A stretch of 64,000 nucleotides of DNA from Sphingomonas sp. CFBP 8760 (GTDB lineage: Bacteria; Pseudomonadota; Alphaproteobacteria; Sphingomonadales; Sphingomonadaceae): positions 116,009-180,008 of the forward strand of contig NZ_JACYUG010000005.1 in the NCBI RefSeq assembly GCF_014841615.1, read 5' to 3'. Position 1 is the stretch's first letter; every line of letters starts with the position of its first letter. The position numbers and the translations under genes are program-made. Shown piece by piece: positions 17,478-25,417 of the stretch. The notes beneath the pieces were generated by a model, which saw nothing but the letters and a program-made list of their open reading frames with translations, was not told the DNA's origin and did no database searches.

Positions 17478-19187
17478 ATGAAAAGCTTGAAGTTGCAAAG
17501 GCTTCTGCTCCTCTCCCGGATCGAGAAGAAGGCGCGTCAGGAGAAATTTGACGCGTCCTCAACCGTGATTTTTGGAGAAAACGATACCGGGAAATCGCAC
17601 CTCATCAAATCGATCTATGGAGCTTTCGGCGCTGACTCATCGGTGATCAACGAGAAGTGGGCTAACGCTTCGGTCACTATAATGCTGAGATTCTCGGTCG
17701 GGGAGGAGTCCTACGCGATCCTCCGCATGGACGATCAGTTCTCACTGTTCGATGCCAACGACACGCTGCTCTGGAGAGCCACCGGTCTGGTCAAGGACGT
17801 CGGGCCGAAAATTGCCGACCTGCTCGACTTCAACGTCATGCTTTCGACGAAGTATAACGACCTGATCGTGCCGCCACCGCAATTCTGTTTCCTGCCCTTC
17901 TATCAGGATCAGGACCGGGGCTGGGATGACACCTGGGGCTCCTTTAAGGGGCTTTCCATGATCGCGGACTTCAAGCGCGGCATCCTCGAATATCACACCG
18001 GCATCCGACCTCGCGAGTATTACGAAGCCAAGGCCGAGCGGGGGGAAGCTCAGCGCGAGCAGAATGAACTTAAGGCGGAGCGCCGCGCTCTGGACCGCGC
18101 GACTGCGCGCCTGCGCAATGGCCGGTCGCCCGTCACAGTGACCTTTTCGCCCGAGATGTTCGGGACCCAGATCGAGCAGCTGCTCACGGAGCTGAACGAG
18201 CTGCGGACGATCTATGAGGGCGTGAAGAGGAAAATTTCCGAGCTTCAATCGCGCCGGGCCGTGCTGGTTGAGGAGATCGAGATTGCAAGGGTCGCGCTGC
18301 AGGAGCTGGATGCGGACGTGAAGTTCTCGCAGAGCTTGACGGGAGCACAGGTTGTTTGCCCGACCTGCAACACCGTTCACGACAACGACTTTGCTAGCCG
18401 GTTCAGCCTGATCAACGATGCCGATGCGTGCCGGGGTTTTCTGGCAAGCGCGCAGCACTCACTGGTCGAAGTCGAGTCGGATGTGGCGCGTCAGATGGAG
18501 TCCCTGGCCGGCTACGGGGTTCGGATCGCGCGCATTGACAATCTGCTCGACGAGGAACGCGGCGAGATCAAGCTTCGCGACATGCTGAAGGATGAAAGCG
18601 AGCGCATCGTCGATACGACGATCGCGGCGGAGCGCGAGGTAATTGATCTGGCAATTTCAGGCTGGTCCGAGAAGGAGGATGCCGCGAACGCCCTGATGAA
18701 GGAACTCAGCGATTCCGAACGCAAGGCCAAGATCGTGTCATTCTATGCCCAGAAGCTCACCGCATTCGCGTTGGATCTGGGTGTCGATTTCGGAAAGGCA
18801 GCGAAGAAGAGCGTCTCGCCAAAGATCAACGAAACGGGAAGCTATGGGCCGCGTGCGAGCTTGGCTTATCATTTCGCTCTCCTGCACACGATCCGGGAGT
18901 TCACGACGTCCTGCCTTTGTCCGATCATCCTGGACACTCCCCTGCAACAGGACCAGGACGAAAAAAACGCCACCGCGATGATCGCATTCGCTCTGAAGAA
19001 CCGGCCGAAGGACATGCAGCTTGTGCTGGGAACGGTATCGATGCACGGCGTCGAGTATAACGGGTACTCGATCAATCCGAAGGTTAAGGAGTCCCTGCTG
19101 CGCCGGGAGGATTTCGATGAGGTCAGCGACTATATGCGGCCCTTTATCAACAAGATGCTCGGTCAGGATCAAGGCAAGCTGATCTAG
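17478..19187 (+). CDS. SMC/Rad50-like ATPase (Lamassu LmuB-like)
   Basis: A 569-residue protein. Walker A is FGENDTGKSHLIKSIY (32-47). A coiled-coil arm (about 185-285) carries a zinc-hook-like VCPTCNTVHDND (Cys294, Cys297), a second coiled coil follows (about 320-415), then a signature-like YGPRASLAYHFALL (456-469) and Walker B CPIILDTPLQQDQDEKN (481-497). This is the arrangement of small SMC proteins in Lamassu and related defence operons, which recognise foreign DNA ends or structures and activate a nuclease partner. It starts 50 bp after the DUF4297 gene and ends 15 bp before the next gene, so the three are probably one operon. Confidence 0.8.
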   Translation: MKSLKLQRLLLLSRIEKKARQEKFDASSTVIFGENDTGKSHLIKSIYGAFGADSSVINEKWANASVTIMLRFSVGEESYAILRMDDQFSLFDANDTLLWRATGLVKDVGPKIADLLDFNVMLSTKYNDLIVPPPQFCFLPFYQDQDRGWDDTWGSFKGLSMIADFKRGILEYHTGIRPREYYEAKAERGEAQREQNELKAERRALDRATARLRNGRSPVTVTFSPEMFGTQIEQLLTELNELRTIYEGVKRKISELQSRRAVLVEEIEIARVALQELDADVKFSQSLTGAQVVCPTCNTVHDNDFASRFSLINDADACRGFLASAQHSLVEVESDVARQMESLAGYGVRIARIDNLLDEERGEIKLRDMLKDESERIVDTTIAAEREVIDLAISGWSEKEDAANALMKELSDSERKAKIVSFYAQKLTAFALDLGVDFGKAAKKSVSPKINETGSYGPRASLAYHFALLHTIREFTTSCLCPIILDTPLQQDQDEKNATAMIAFALKNRPKDMQLVLGTVSMHGVEYNGYSINPKVKESLLRREDFDEVSDYMRPFINKMLGQDQGKLI

Positions 19188-19202
19188 CGGCGGAGCATCG
19201 AG

Positions 19203-20255
19203 ATGCCGGGTGTGGTCAGGCAGCACAGGATCCGAGAGCAGGGCCGTGCCTTTCCGCACAGCCGCTATGACGATCCGCGCGGCGGGCGGGCTTCGGCGCT
19301 GGAGCGGAACGTGCTGCGCTACCGGGCCATAGAGGCCAGCCTCTATCTCTTCTACACCGCCGAAATACGCGAGTTCATGCTCGAGAATGTGTTTCCGCTC
19401 GTGCCGGTAGTGGGCGGCGCCGGCACTTGGGAGACGGCGGCCGAGGCGCGGCAGAAGCAGCTAATGCGCGCGCTTGTGGCCGCCGCCGAGACAGCGGGGC
19501 AGATCAGCACCGAAGAGGCCGCGGCCATGGCGCCTCCCGCGCCGCACGACCCCAAGGAAGGCAAGAAGCTCCGTCGCGCCTTTGGGCATGCAGTCGCGAA
19601 CGGCATGTTCGAGGCCGCCGAGGCAGATGAGCTGGTCGCCCTGCTTCAGTATCGCAACGAAGTCGCCCACCACATCCATCTGGTGATGGCGGACGTCACG
19701 CGGTCCTACTGGACCACCAACTATGTCGCGTACGCCGCGCCGGCCTACAAGTCCGAAGCGCTCGATCGGCTGCGAGTCTATCGGGGTGACCTCTGGGACC
19801 GGTTCGGCAGAATCAGCGCGCTTTACCGGTCCTCGTTCGATCATCTCCTGTTCGAGCATGCTGAGCGGGTATTCGAGGAAGATCTGGTTCGGCTTGATCG
19901 GCGCATCCGCGCCCAGATCAAGGACGAGCGGAAGCGCTTCGAAGCATTGCGACCCGAACTTAGCCTAAGCGGTACCGGACTGGTCGACGATCTCCACCCG
20001 CGTGCCCCCTGGAACTTCCGTTCTGCCGGCTACGAGGCGCAGCAGACCGGGAATCTGACACCGCAGGGTGTAGAAATCTGCTACCGGTTGTTCGACCTGG
20101 GAAAATCGCCGCTCGCGATTGCTTATCTAATGGGGATCAGCCTGCGCGCCGCCCAGAACCGGGCGCGGCGCTGGCGTGATGCCGGCGGGCCGGACCGTGC
20201 CCGCGCGGAATTGAAGCGCCATTCTGGAATCGGTCGGCGCGTCGCATCTGGCTAG
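19203..20255 (+). CDS. Third gene of the SMC/nuclease operon: HEPN-like motif plus C-terminal HTH
   Basis: 350 residues, mostly helical. Residues 148-158 read LQYRNEVAHHI, which fits the RNxxxH active-site motif of HEPN ribonucleases; other HEPN features cannot be confirmed by eye. The C-terminus (about 298-340) reads TPQGVEICYRLFDLGKSPLA followed by IAYLMGISLRAAQNRARRW, a helix-turn-helix. It follows the SMC gene at 15 bp behind GGAG. In three-gene Lamassu systems the third member (LmuC) is poorly characterised; this could be its equivalent, or an added RNase or regulator. I do not recognise a named family. Confidence 0.6.
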   Translation: MPGVVRQHRIREQGRAFPHSRYDDPRGGRASALERNVLRYRAIEASLYLFYTAEIREFMLENVFPLVPVVGGAGTWETAAEARQKQLMRALVAAAETAGQISTEEAAAMAPPAPHDPKEGKKLRRAFGHAVANGMFEAAEADELVALLQYRNEVAHHIHLVMADVTRSYWTTNYVAYAAPAYKSEALDRLRVYRGDLWDRFGRISALYRSSFDHLLFEHAERVFEEDLVRLDRRIRAQIKDERKRFEALRPELSLSGTGLVDDLHPRAPWNFRSAGYEAQQTGNLTPQGVEICYRLFDLGKSPLAIAYLMGISLRAAQNRARRWRDAGGPDRARAELKRHSGIGRRVASG

Positions 20256-21219
20256 ATCGATCAATTGCGACAGTGAATGGTTTAGCTGTACGCTCGCGCA
20301 CTGCGACAACCAAGACCCGCATGGCCGCAAACAGCTCCGTTTGGCCGCTCGAACGCGATATCAGCGAGCATCAGCTTTTGCCGTTTGCGGCGCCTGAAGC
20401 CGCAAGTCCGCTACCGGCCCAGCTTCAGTTGTAACGCGACGCTGCTCGGACAAGGCGTGGACGTCAGCTTCTCATAAGAGCAGACGTTCAACCTGTGGCA
20501 TGGGAACGATGGGTTTGTCCCACTTCTCGCCATCCTACAACACTAGGCGCTGCGTAGGCCCGACATTAACGGATGTCCGAAGGCGGTAACTGTAAAACGG
20601 TGGCTGAGTGTCGTCTTGTGGGTCGCCGCGGCGGAAGGGGAGGGTGGTCGCTCTCGACCAGTTCAGGTTGTTCTCACAGCGCTTCCGAATGTCGGCTGCG
20701 GACAAAGCGGCCAGCTGGCGATACCGGGCAGACAATCCCCTGTTTTCAAAACGAATATGTTCCGCGGGTCACGATATCGTCCGGATGCGCGGCACGCTAC
20801 GCCGCTCAGTCACGTTTCACCATCTCCAATCGGGAACAGATTTCGGAGAAGCCGCCACCTCTAGGCAGGACAGCTTCGGTTGCACGCAGGCTATCCCATT
20901 GGAGATTCCCTTACGCGATAGCTAACTTTTGAGAGAAGGCGCTTCTTCCAGCCCACGTCATGCCCGTGGCTAGATTTGTGGCTATGAGGAGCTTCGTCTG
21001 CGTGAACAGGCGGCAGTTGCGAAGCCGCAGATTGATAGCGGGATTGGCAACAATGTCGTCGTCAGCCCCAAATGGTTGATTCGATCCAATGCGGGCGCGA
21101 CAGCGCTTCGGAGGAGATGGCACCGTCGCGGAGAAACTCAAAAAAGTAATGGATTTTCTGATTGAAAACTCTTCTCGATTGCGCAAGCCTCGCGCATCAA
21201 GACATTGGGGGCATCGGAA
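20256..21219. other. Long gap between the defence island and the nucleotide-type cluster
   Basis: About 960 bp with no convincing gene. A 37-codon frame (20321-20434, starting MAANSSVWPLERDIS) is open but has no support. One copy of the dispersed repeat lies at 20566-20625. The stretch marks the right edge of the defence island and probably holds the promoter of the downstream phosphatase gene. Confidence 0.4.
20566..20625 (+). repeat. Dispersed intergenic repeat, copy
   Basis: Matches the family pattern: ACGGATGTCCGAAG at the left, then a variable middle, then GAGTGTCGTCTTGTGGGTCG at the right. Confidence 0.55.
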
Positions 21220-22149
21220 ATGCGATCGACTTTTGGCATTGTCGCCGGCCTTACCGTGCTGATGTTTTCGGGGTCCGCTATGGCCGAGGTGTGCGCGCCG
21301 ATACAGCCGCCTTCGCCCGCCGTCTTCCCCGACTTCAAGAAACTGCCCAAAGGGCTCGTCATTCGCGACGCCCATGATCGGACGACGGGCGTGCTATGGT
21401 TCCAGACCGCTGCCGAATATCGCGTCGACTCACTCGCCAAATATCGACAGGCCGCCTCCGCACTCGACCAGGCTCTGGCCGACCATGACTGGACTGCCGC
21501 GACCGAACAGACGGCGAAGCCGTTCCCGAAGCCGACCGCGGTGATCATGGACCTCGATGAGACCGTGCTCGACAATTCGCGCTTCCAAGGCGAGCTCGTC
21601 AAACGGCGAGAGGGCTACAACAGCGCCGCCTGGAAATATTGGGTATCTATGGAGGAAGCCGGGCTCGTTCCCGGCGCGCTGCAATTCATCGAGCATGCGA
21701 AAGCAAAGGGCGTGACGGTCTTCTTCGTCACCAATCGCACGAGTTGTATGGAAGCGGCGACCCGCAGCAATCTTATCAAGCTCGGCATCAAATTACCCGA
21801 TCCGTCCGCGTCTGACACCGTTCTTACCAGCGAGGAGCAGGGATGGACAAGCGACAAGACTGACCGACGGGCATATGTCGCCAAAAGCTATCGAGTCCTG
21901 CTGTTGATTGGCGACGATCTTAACGACTTCGTTGCCTCCAAGGAGCCGCTCATACCCCCCGCCCCGACACCAGCCGACCGCACGACACTGGCCGAGAAAT
22001 ATCTCGATCAATGGGGAACGCGCTGGTTCCTGATTAGCAATCCGCTCTACGGCAGTTGGGAAACCGCCACCAACAGCAACAACCAGAAACGGGATGATGC
22101 CATCCTTCTCCAAGAGAAGAACGACCTTGTGAAGGGCTTCAAGCCCTGA
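21220..22149 (+). CDS. Secreted HAD acid phosphatase / 5'-nucleotidase, e(P4) family
   Basis: The 309-residue protein has a signal peptide (first 22 residues, ending GSAMA-EVC). HAD motifs are AVIMDLDETVLDNS (about 107-120, the DxD nucleophile pair), VFFVTNRTS (motif II Thr), and LLIGDDLNDF (motif IV acidic residues). These match class C acid phosphatases such as Haemophilus e(P4), which strip phosphate from nucleoside monophosphates in the periplasm. The usual lipobox is not obvious. I chose the internal ATG at 21220, where the signal peptide begins, over the upstream start at 21205. It ends 21 bp before the nucleotidyltransferase gene, so it may be first in that operon. Confidence 0.87.
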   Translation: MRSTFGIVAGLTVLMFSGSAMAEVCAPIQPPSPAVFPDFKKLPKGLVIRDAHDRTTGVLWFQTAAEYRVDSLAKYRQAASALDQALADHDWTAATEQTAKPFPKPTAVIMDLDETVLDNSRFQGELVKRREGYNSAAWKYWVSMEEAGLVPGALQFIEHAKAKGVTVFFVTNRTSCMEAATRSNLIKLGIKLPDPSASDTVLTSEEQGWTSDKTDRRAYVAKSYRVLLLIGDDLNDFVASKEPLIPPAPTPADRTTLAEKYLDQWGTRWFLISNPLYGSWETATNSNNQKRDDAILLQEKNDLVKGFKP

Positions 22150-22170
22150 TGGCGCGCGGGTAGCCGAGCG

Positions 22171-23490
22171 ATGGACAACCTCTTCTCACCCGACTGCGTC
22201 GCGGCGGTCCGGACGGTGACCCATCGGAAAAGCTGGCGGGGCGAGCCCTACCGCCTGAGCTATGTTCTGCTGCGCGACGAACCCGATGCGGTGTCGCTTC
22301 TTGCGGGCTACCGCTGGGCGCTCGGCGAAGGGCTGCCCAACCCACGGATCATCTCGCCCCGGCTGCTCGCTTGGTCGGCGCTGTTCCAACCCACCCTCCA
22401 TACGGCCTGCCAACGGCATGGCGGCCTGCCGGCCAGGCGACTGATGCGCTTCGATGGTCTGGCCCCGAACGGATGCGCCGATTCCGCCGGCCTCCAACGA
22501 CTCTGGCTGCAATCGGTAGTCTTCCTCGCCAGCGTCACCCTGTCGGCCGCGATCATTCAGGGCCGCTGGTCGCGCGGCACCCTCGAAAGCAAGTTCGACC
22601 GGCTCTGGCAGGCGGCGACTAGCGCCGCGCTCCCCGCGGGGACCAACGGCCGGGTGCTGCGCGACGATATCATGAGGCTGTCATCGTCGGCCGAGCCGCC
22701 GATCGAGATCCTGCTCTCGCTGCGCCGTCATTTCATGGCGCTGATCGATGCCTTGTCGGCCGACACGGCCGCGGAACGGGTGACCGTCGTTGCCCTGAAG
22801 CCGGTCACCGAAGAACGCTTCGGCTTCGCCGCCTGGCTGGCCGACTGGCTGCCGGGACTGACCGGGGTCGTCGTCTATGGCTCGAGCCTGACCAGCAACG
22901 ATTATGCCGATATCGACGCGATCCTGGTCGTCGACGATGCCGAATACGTCCTGCGCCTGCTCGAGAACCGCAAGCTCCTATGGGGCGGCAAGGAGCTCAA
23001 TGTCGGCGTGTACACCCAGGCCGAGTTCTGGCGCATGCAGCTGTTGTCCGGCGATAATCTTGCCAGTTATGGGCGCTGCGTCCTCGGCGAGGTCGAGCTT
23101 CCCCATAAGCCCGTCCCGGTCCTGCTCGCCCGCAATTTGAGCTTCGGCATCGTCCGCCAGCGCCAGCAACTGGGCATGCTGGCGCGCGCGCTCGGCGAGC
23201 CGGCGTCCGGCCCCGATGATCGCCGCAATCTCCACGAATATTTCGTCAAGATCCCGGCCAATGTCGCCAAGGGAACCTTCGGAGCCAACGGCCGGCACCA
23301 CAGCAAACCGGAGATCCAGGCCTGGCTGAAGGATCGGACCGGGTTCGACACAGAGCGTGAGCAGCGCGCCGTGCTAACCGAGGGGCCGGCGCGCCCGCTC
23401 GCCGCGTCGGCGGTCGCCACCCTGAACGCGCTCGAACAGCTCAACGCCGAGCTCGGCATCATCGCGCCACAGCTGGAGGAAGCGGCATGA
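22171..23490 (+). CDS. Nucleotidyltransferase-domain protein (Pol-beta fold, minimal NTase)
   Basis: 439 residues. The recognisable part is TGVVVYGSSLTSNDYADIDA (231-250), the GSS...DxD core of Pol-beta-type nucleotidyltransferases. A possible third acidic position lies further on, near KELNVGVYTQAEF. The first 200 residues and the helical C-terminus (about 300-439) are not recognised. Such enzymes transfer a nucleoside monophosphate to a protein, RNA or small molecule. The stop overlaps the start of the PurC-like gene by 4 bp (ATGA), so the two products are probably made in step. An antitoxin-type or aminoglycoside-type NTase is possible; the operon context favours small-molecule nucleotidylation. 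That is inference. Confidence 0.72.
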   Translation: MDNLFSPDCVAAVRTVTHRKSWRGEPYRLSYVLLRDEPDAVSLLAGYRWALGEGLPNPRIISPRLLAWSALFQPTLHTACQRHGGLPARRLMRFDGLAPNGCADSAGLQRLWLQSVVFLASVTLSAAIIQGRWSRGTLESKFDRLWQAATSAALPAGTNGRVLRDDIMRLSSSAEPPIEILLSLRRHFMALIDALSADTAAERVTVVALKPVTEERFGFAAWLADWLPGLTGVVVYGSSLTSNDYADIDAILVVDDAEYVLRLLENRKLLWGGKELNVGVYTQAEFWRMQLLSGDNLASYGRCVLGEVELPHKPVPVLLARNLSFGIVRQRQQLGMLARALGEPASGPDDRRNLHEYFVKIPANVAKGTFGANGRHHSKPEIQAWLKDRTGFDTEREQRAVLTEGPARPLAASAVATLNALEQLNAELGIIAPQLEEAA

Positions 23491-24491
23491 CCATCACCAG
23501 GCCGCACCGCATTGGCGGCGCCACAGCGGCAATCCTCGACCAGTGCGAAGCGCTCGCGCTGCCGGTCCGCCTGCTCGCTGCCACCCGGTCGGTGATCGAG
23601 CTCACCGGCCCGGCCGGCGAACCGCTCCGGATCGCGCTGGACGGGCGTGCGCCGATGATCGAGCAATTGCTCCAGCAGCTCCGCTTCGATTTCAAGGCAT
23701 TGCCGCTGCTAACCAAAGGCGAGAGCAAGGAAATTCGCCTGCTGACGCCCAGGATCGCGCTCGCCCGGCTCCTGCCGACCGTCTATTCCTTCACCCATCG
23801 CCGCTATGGTATCGCGCCCGGGACCGATGCCGTCCGCGCCCGGTTCAGCGCCGATCTGTTCCGGGCGATGGCGAGCGCGCCGGGTGACCGTCATATCGCC
23901 CATGCCTTCCTCGGCTTGGTCGAGACCGAAGACGGCCCGTTGCTCGCCGAGCATGTCGTCGAGCCAGGCAATATCGAGGTCCGGGTCAAGCGCTATCATA
24001 TCGGGTCGCCGGTCCACCGCTACCGGTTCGTCGAGGACCATCCGACGGCCGGCGGGGGCGCGCCGCTCGAGAAATGGCAGCGCTTCGATCAGCCGCTCGT
24101 CTGCTTCGACTGGCGGCATCCGCTGACCGATGCGGGCGGCACCGCGCTCGCCGACGAACCGCTGCCCGATGATTATGCCGCGATCTGGCTTGACGATCTA
24201 CCGCGGGCCAAGCGCCTCGCGCGCGACACCTTCCTGTGGATCGAGCAGCTCTTCGCGTCGCGGGGCCTGCGCCTCATCGACATCTGCTTCTTCATCGACC
24301 GGACCGGCCGGGTCATCTTCGGCGAGATCAGCCCCGACTGCATGCGGGTGCGCAGCGCCGCCTCCGATCAGGCCGAGGCGCTCGACAAGGATGAATGGCG
24401 CTCGGGCGGCGAGGCCGCGGACGTGCTCGAGCGCTATCAGCGCCTTCAGGCGATCATTTTCGGCGAAAGGGCGGCCTTGCGGGCCGCCTGA
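23487..24491 (+). CDS. SAICAR synthetase (PurC)-like protein
   Basis: 334 residues with the landmarks of the PurC ATP-grasp-like fold in order: LTKGESKEIRLL (75-86) for the ATP-binding GKxK region, NIEVRVKRYHIGS (162-174) for the central motif ending in Gly-Ser, DEPLPDDYAAIWL (223-235), and LIDICFFIDRTGRVIFGEIS (263-282) followed by PDCMRVRS for the catalytic acidic end. Genuine PurC joins aspartate to CAIR in purine synthesis. This copy lies outside any pur operon, is longer than usual (about 240), and has diverged (LVDFKxEFG is replaced by LIDICFFID). It probably makes an amide bond on a related carboxylate. PurC homologues are known in nucleoside-antibiotic clusters such as pentostatin. 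Confidence 0.8.
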   Translation: MTITRPHRIGGATAAILDQCEALALPVRLLAATRSVIELTGPAGEPLRIALDGRAPMIEQLLQQLRFDFKALPLLTKGESKEIRLLTPRIALARLLPTVYSFTHRRYGIAPGTDAVRARFSADLFRAMASAPGDRHIAHAFLGLVETEDGPLLAEHVVEPGNIEVRVKRYHIGSPVHRYRFVEDHPTAGGGAPLEKWQRFDQPLVCFDWRHPLTDAGGTALADEPLPDDYAAIWLDDLPRAKRLARDTFLWIEQLFASRGLRLIDICFFIDRTGRVIFGEISPDCMRVRSAASDQAEALDKDEWRSGGEAADVLERYQRLQAIIFGERAALRAA

Positions 24492-24505
24492 ACAGGAGAC
24501 GGACC

Positions 24506-24820
24506 ATGGTGACGATCAGGAATCGCAGTCTGAAGATCTCGCCCGGCGGTGTCGTTTCGCTGCCGCTCAGTGCGCGCAAGACGCTCGGCATGGCGCCGAA
24601 ACAGGGGGCCCGCGTCACCGTAGCCGTCGCTGGCGGCGCGGTCACCCTCCAGCCGACGAGCGAGCGCGCCGGCGTCCGCGTGTCGCCCCGCGGCCAGATG
24701 GAACTGGTCGGCGAGGCGCGCAGCCTGCTCGAGGCGGGGGAGGCCCGCCATTTCTGGCTCGATGCCGACGATGAGCGCCAGCAGGTCGTGCTCCATCCCT
24801 ATCCGGTCGGCGCGACGTGA
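24506..24820 (+). CDS. AbrB/SpoVT-like small protein
   Basis: 104 residues. The N-terminal half (ISPGGVVSLPLSARKTLGM, then GARVTVAVAGGAVTLQP) resembles a swapped-hairpin AbrB domain, usually a DNA-binding antitoxin or transition-state regulator. The second half (VRVSPRGQMELVGEARSLLE) looks like a second, weaker repeat of the same pattern. ATG at 24506 follows AGGAGA. Its stop overlaps the next gene's GTG start (GTGA). Lying inside a nucleotide-enzyme operon, it may autoregulate the operon or act as a small scaffold. Function is inferred only. Confidence 0.65.
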   Translation: MVTIRNRSLKISPGGVVSLPLSARKTLGMAPKQGARVTVAVAGGAVTLQPTSERAGVRVSPRGQMELVGEARSLLEAGEARHFWLDADDERQQVVLHPYPVGAT

Positions 24821-25362
24821 AGATCCTCGCGCTCGACGGCCATGATGCCGCGGGCAAGACCAGCCTTGCACGCGGCCTCGCCCATGCTGTCGGTGCACGC
24901 TACGCCCGCCCCTTCGGCGGCGAGCCCGGCCGCCGGCTGATCACGGCCTATCAGGCCGACCGTCCCGAGGACGTGCTGGCTATCGGGCATAAAGCGATCC
25001 TCGCGCAGCTGGATGCTGCGGCGCCCGACGAACGTCTCATCTTCGACCGGGGCTGGCTGACCGTCGCGACACTGGTCCCGCACGACCTCTTCGCCAAAAC
25101 ATGGGACCTGTGGCTCCCGACAGCGCTGCTCTGGTGCGACGAAGCGACCACCCGGGCGAGACTGGAGCTACGCCCGTTCGACGACGACGAGCCCGAAGAC
25201 TGGCATGCGCATTTTCTGGCGGCCTATCGCGATCGGTTCAGCCTGCGGCCCGGCGCGACGCTGCGCACCGACCAGCTGTCGGAGGTGGCCTGCCTGGTCG
25301 AGCTCCGCCGGTTGTTCGACGCCAGCGAGGATTTTCCGGTGCAGGAACGAGCGACAAGATGA
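24817..25362 (+). CDS. P-loop nucleoside/nucleotide kinase (thymidylate-kinase-like)
   Basis: 181 residues, GTG start overlapping the previous stop. P-loop LDGHDAAGKTSLARGLA (6-22), then RLIFDRGWLTVATLVP with the DR(G/S) motif used by thymidylate and deoxynucleoside kinases to hold the substrate phosphate, and a lid region TRARLELRPFDDDEPEDW. It is slightly shorter than typical Tmk (about 205-210). It is not the household tmk, which would not normally sit in such a set. It probably phosphorylates a nucleoside or nucleotide made or salvaged by this cluster. Confidence 0.75.
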   Translation: MKILALDGHDAAGKTSLARGLAHAVGARYARPFGGEPGRRLITAYQADRPEDVLAIGHKAILAQLDAAAPDERLIFDRGWLTVATLVPHDLFAKTWDLWLPTALLWCDEATTRARLELRPFDDDEPEDWHAHFLAAYRDRFSLRPGATLRTDQLSEVACLVELRRLFDASEDFPVQERATR

Positions 25363-25417
25363 TCGCCACTCAATCAAACGCCGCCGCGGGGTGGAAACGA
25401 ACAAGGGAACCAACAGC

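Noticed and set aside
22171..23490. MNT/HEPN-type toxin-antitoxin nucleotidyltransferase
   Set aside because: It is much longer than MNT antitoxins, has no HEPN partner beside it and is coupled to the PurC-like gene instead.
24130..24774. A 214-codon plus-strand open frame overlapping the PurC-like and AbrB-like genes
   Set aside because: Arg/Ser/Pro-rich out-of-frame reading of two well-supported genes.
24817..25362. Household thymidylate kinase (tmk)
   Set aside because: It is short and lies in an operon with unrelated nucleotide enzymes and no holB neighbour, so a specialised kinase is more likely.
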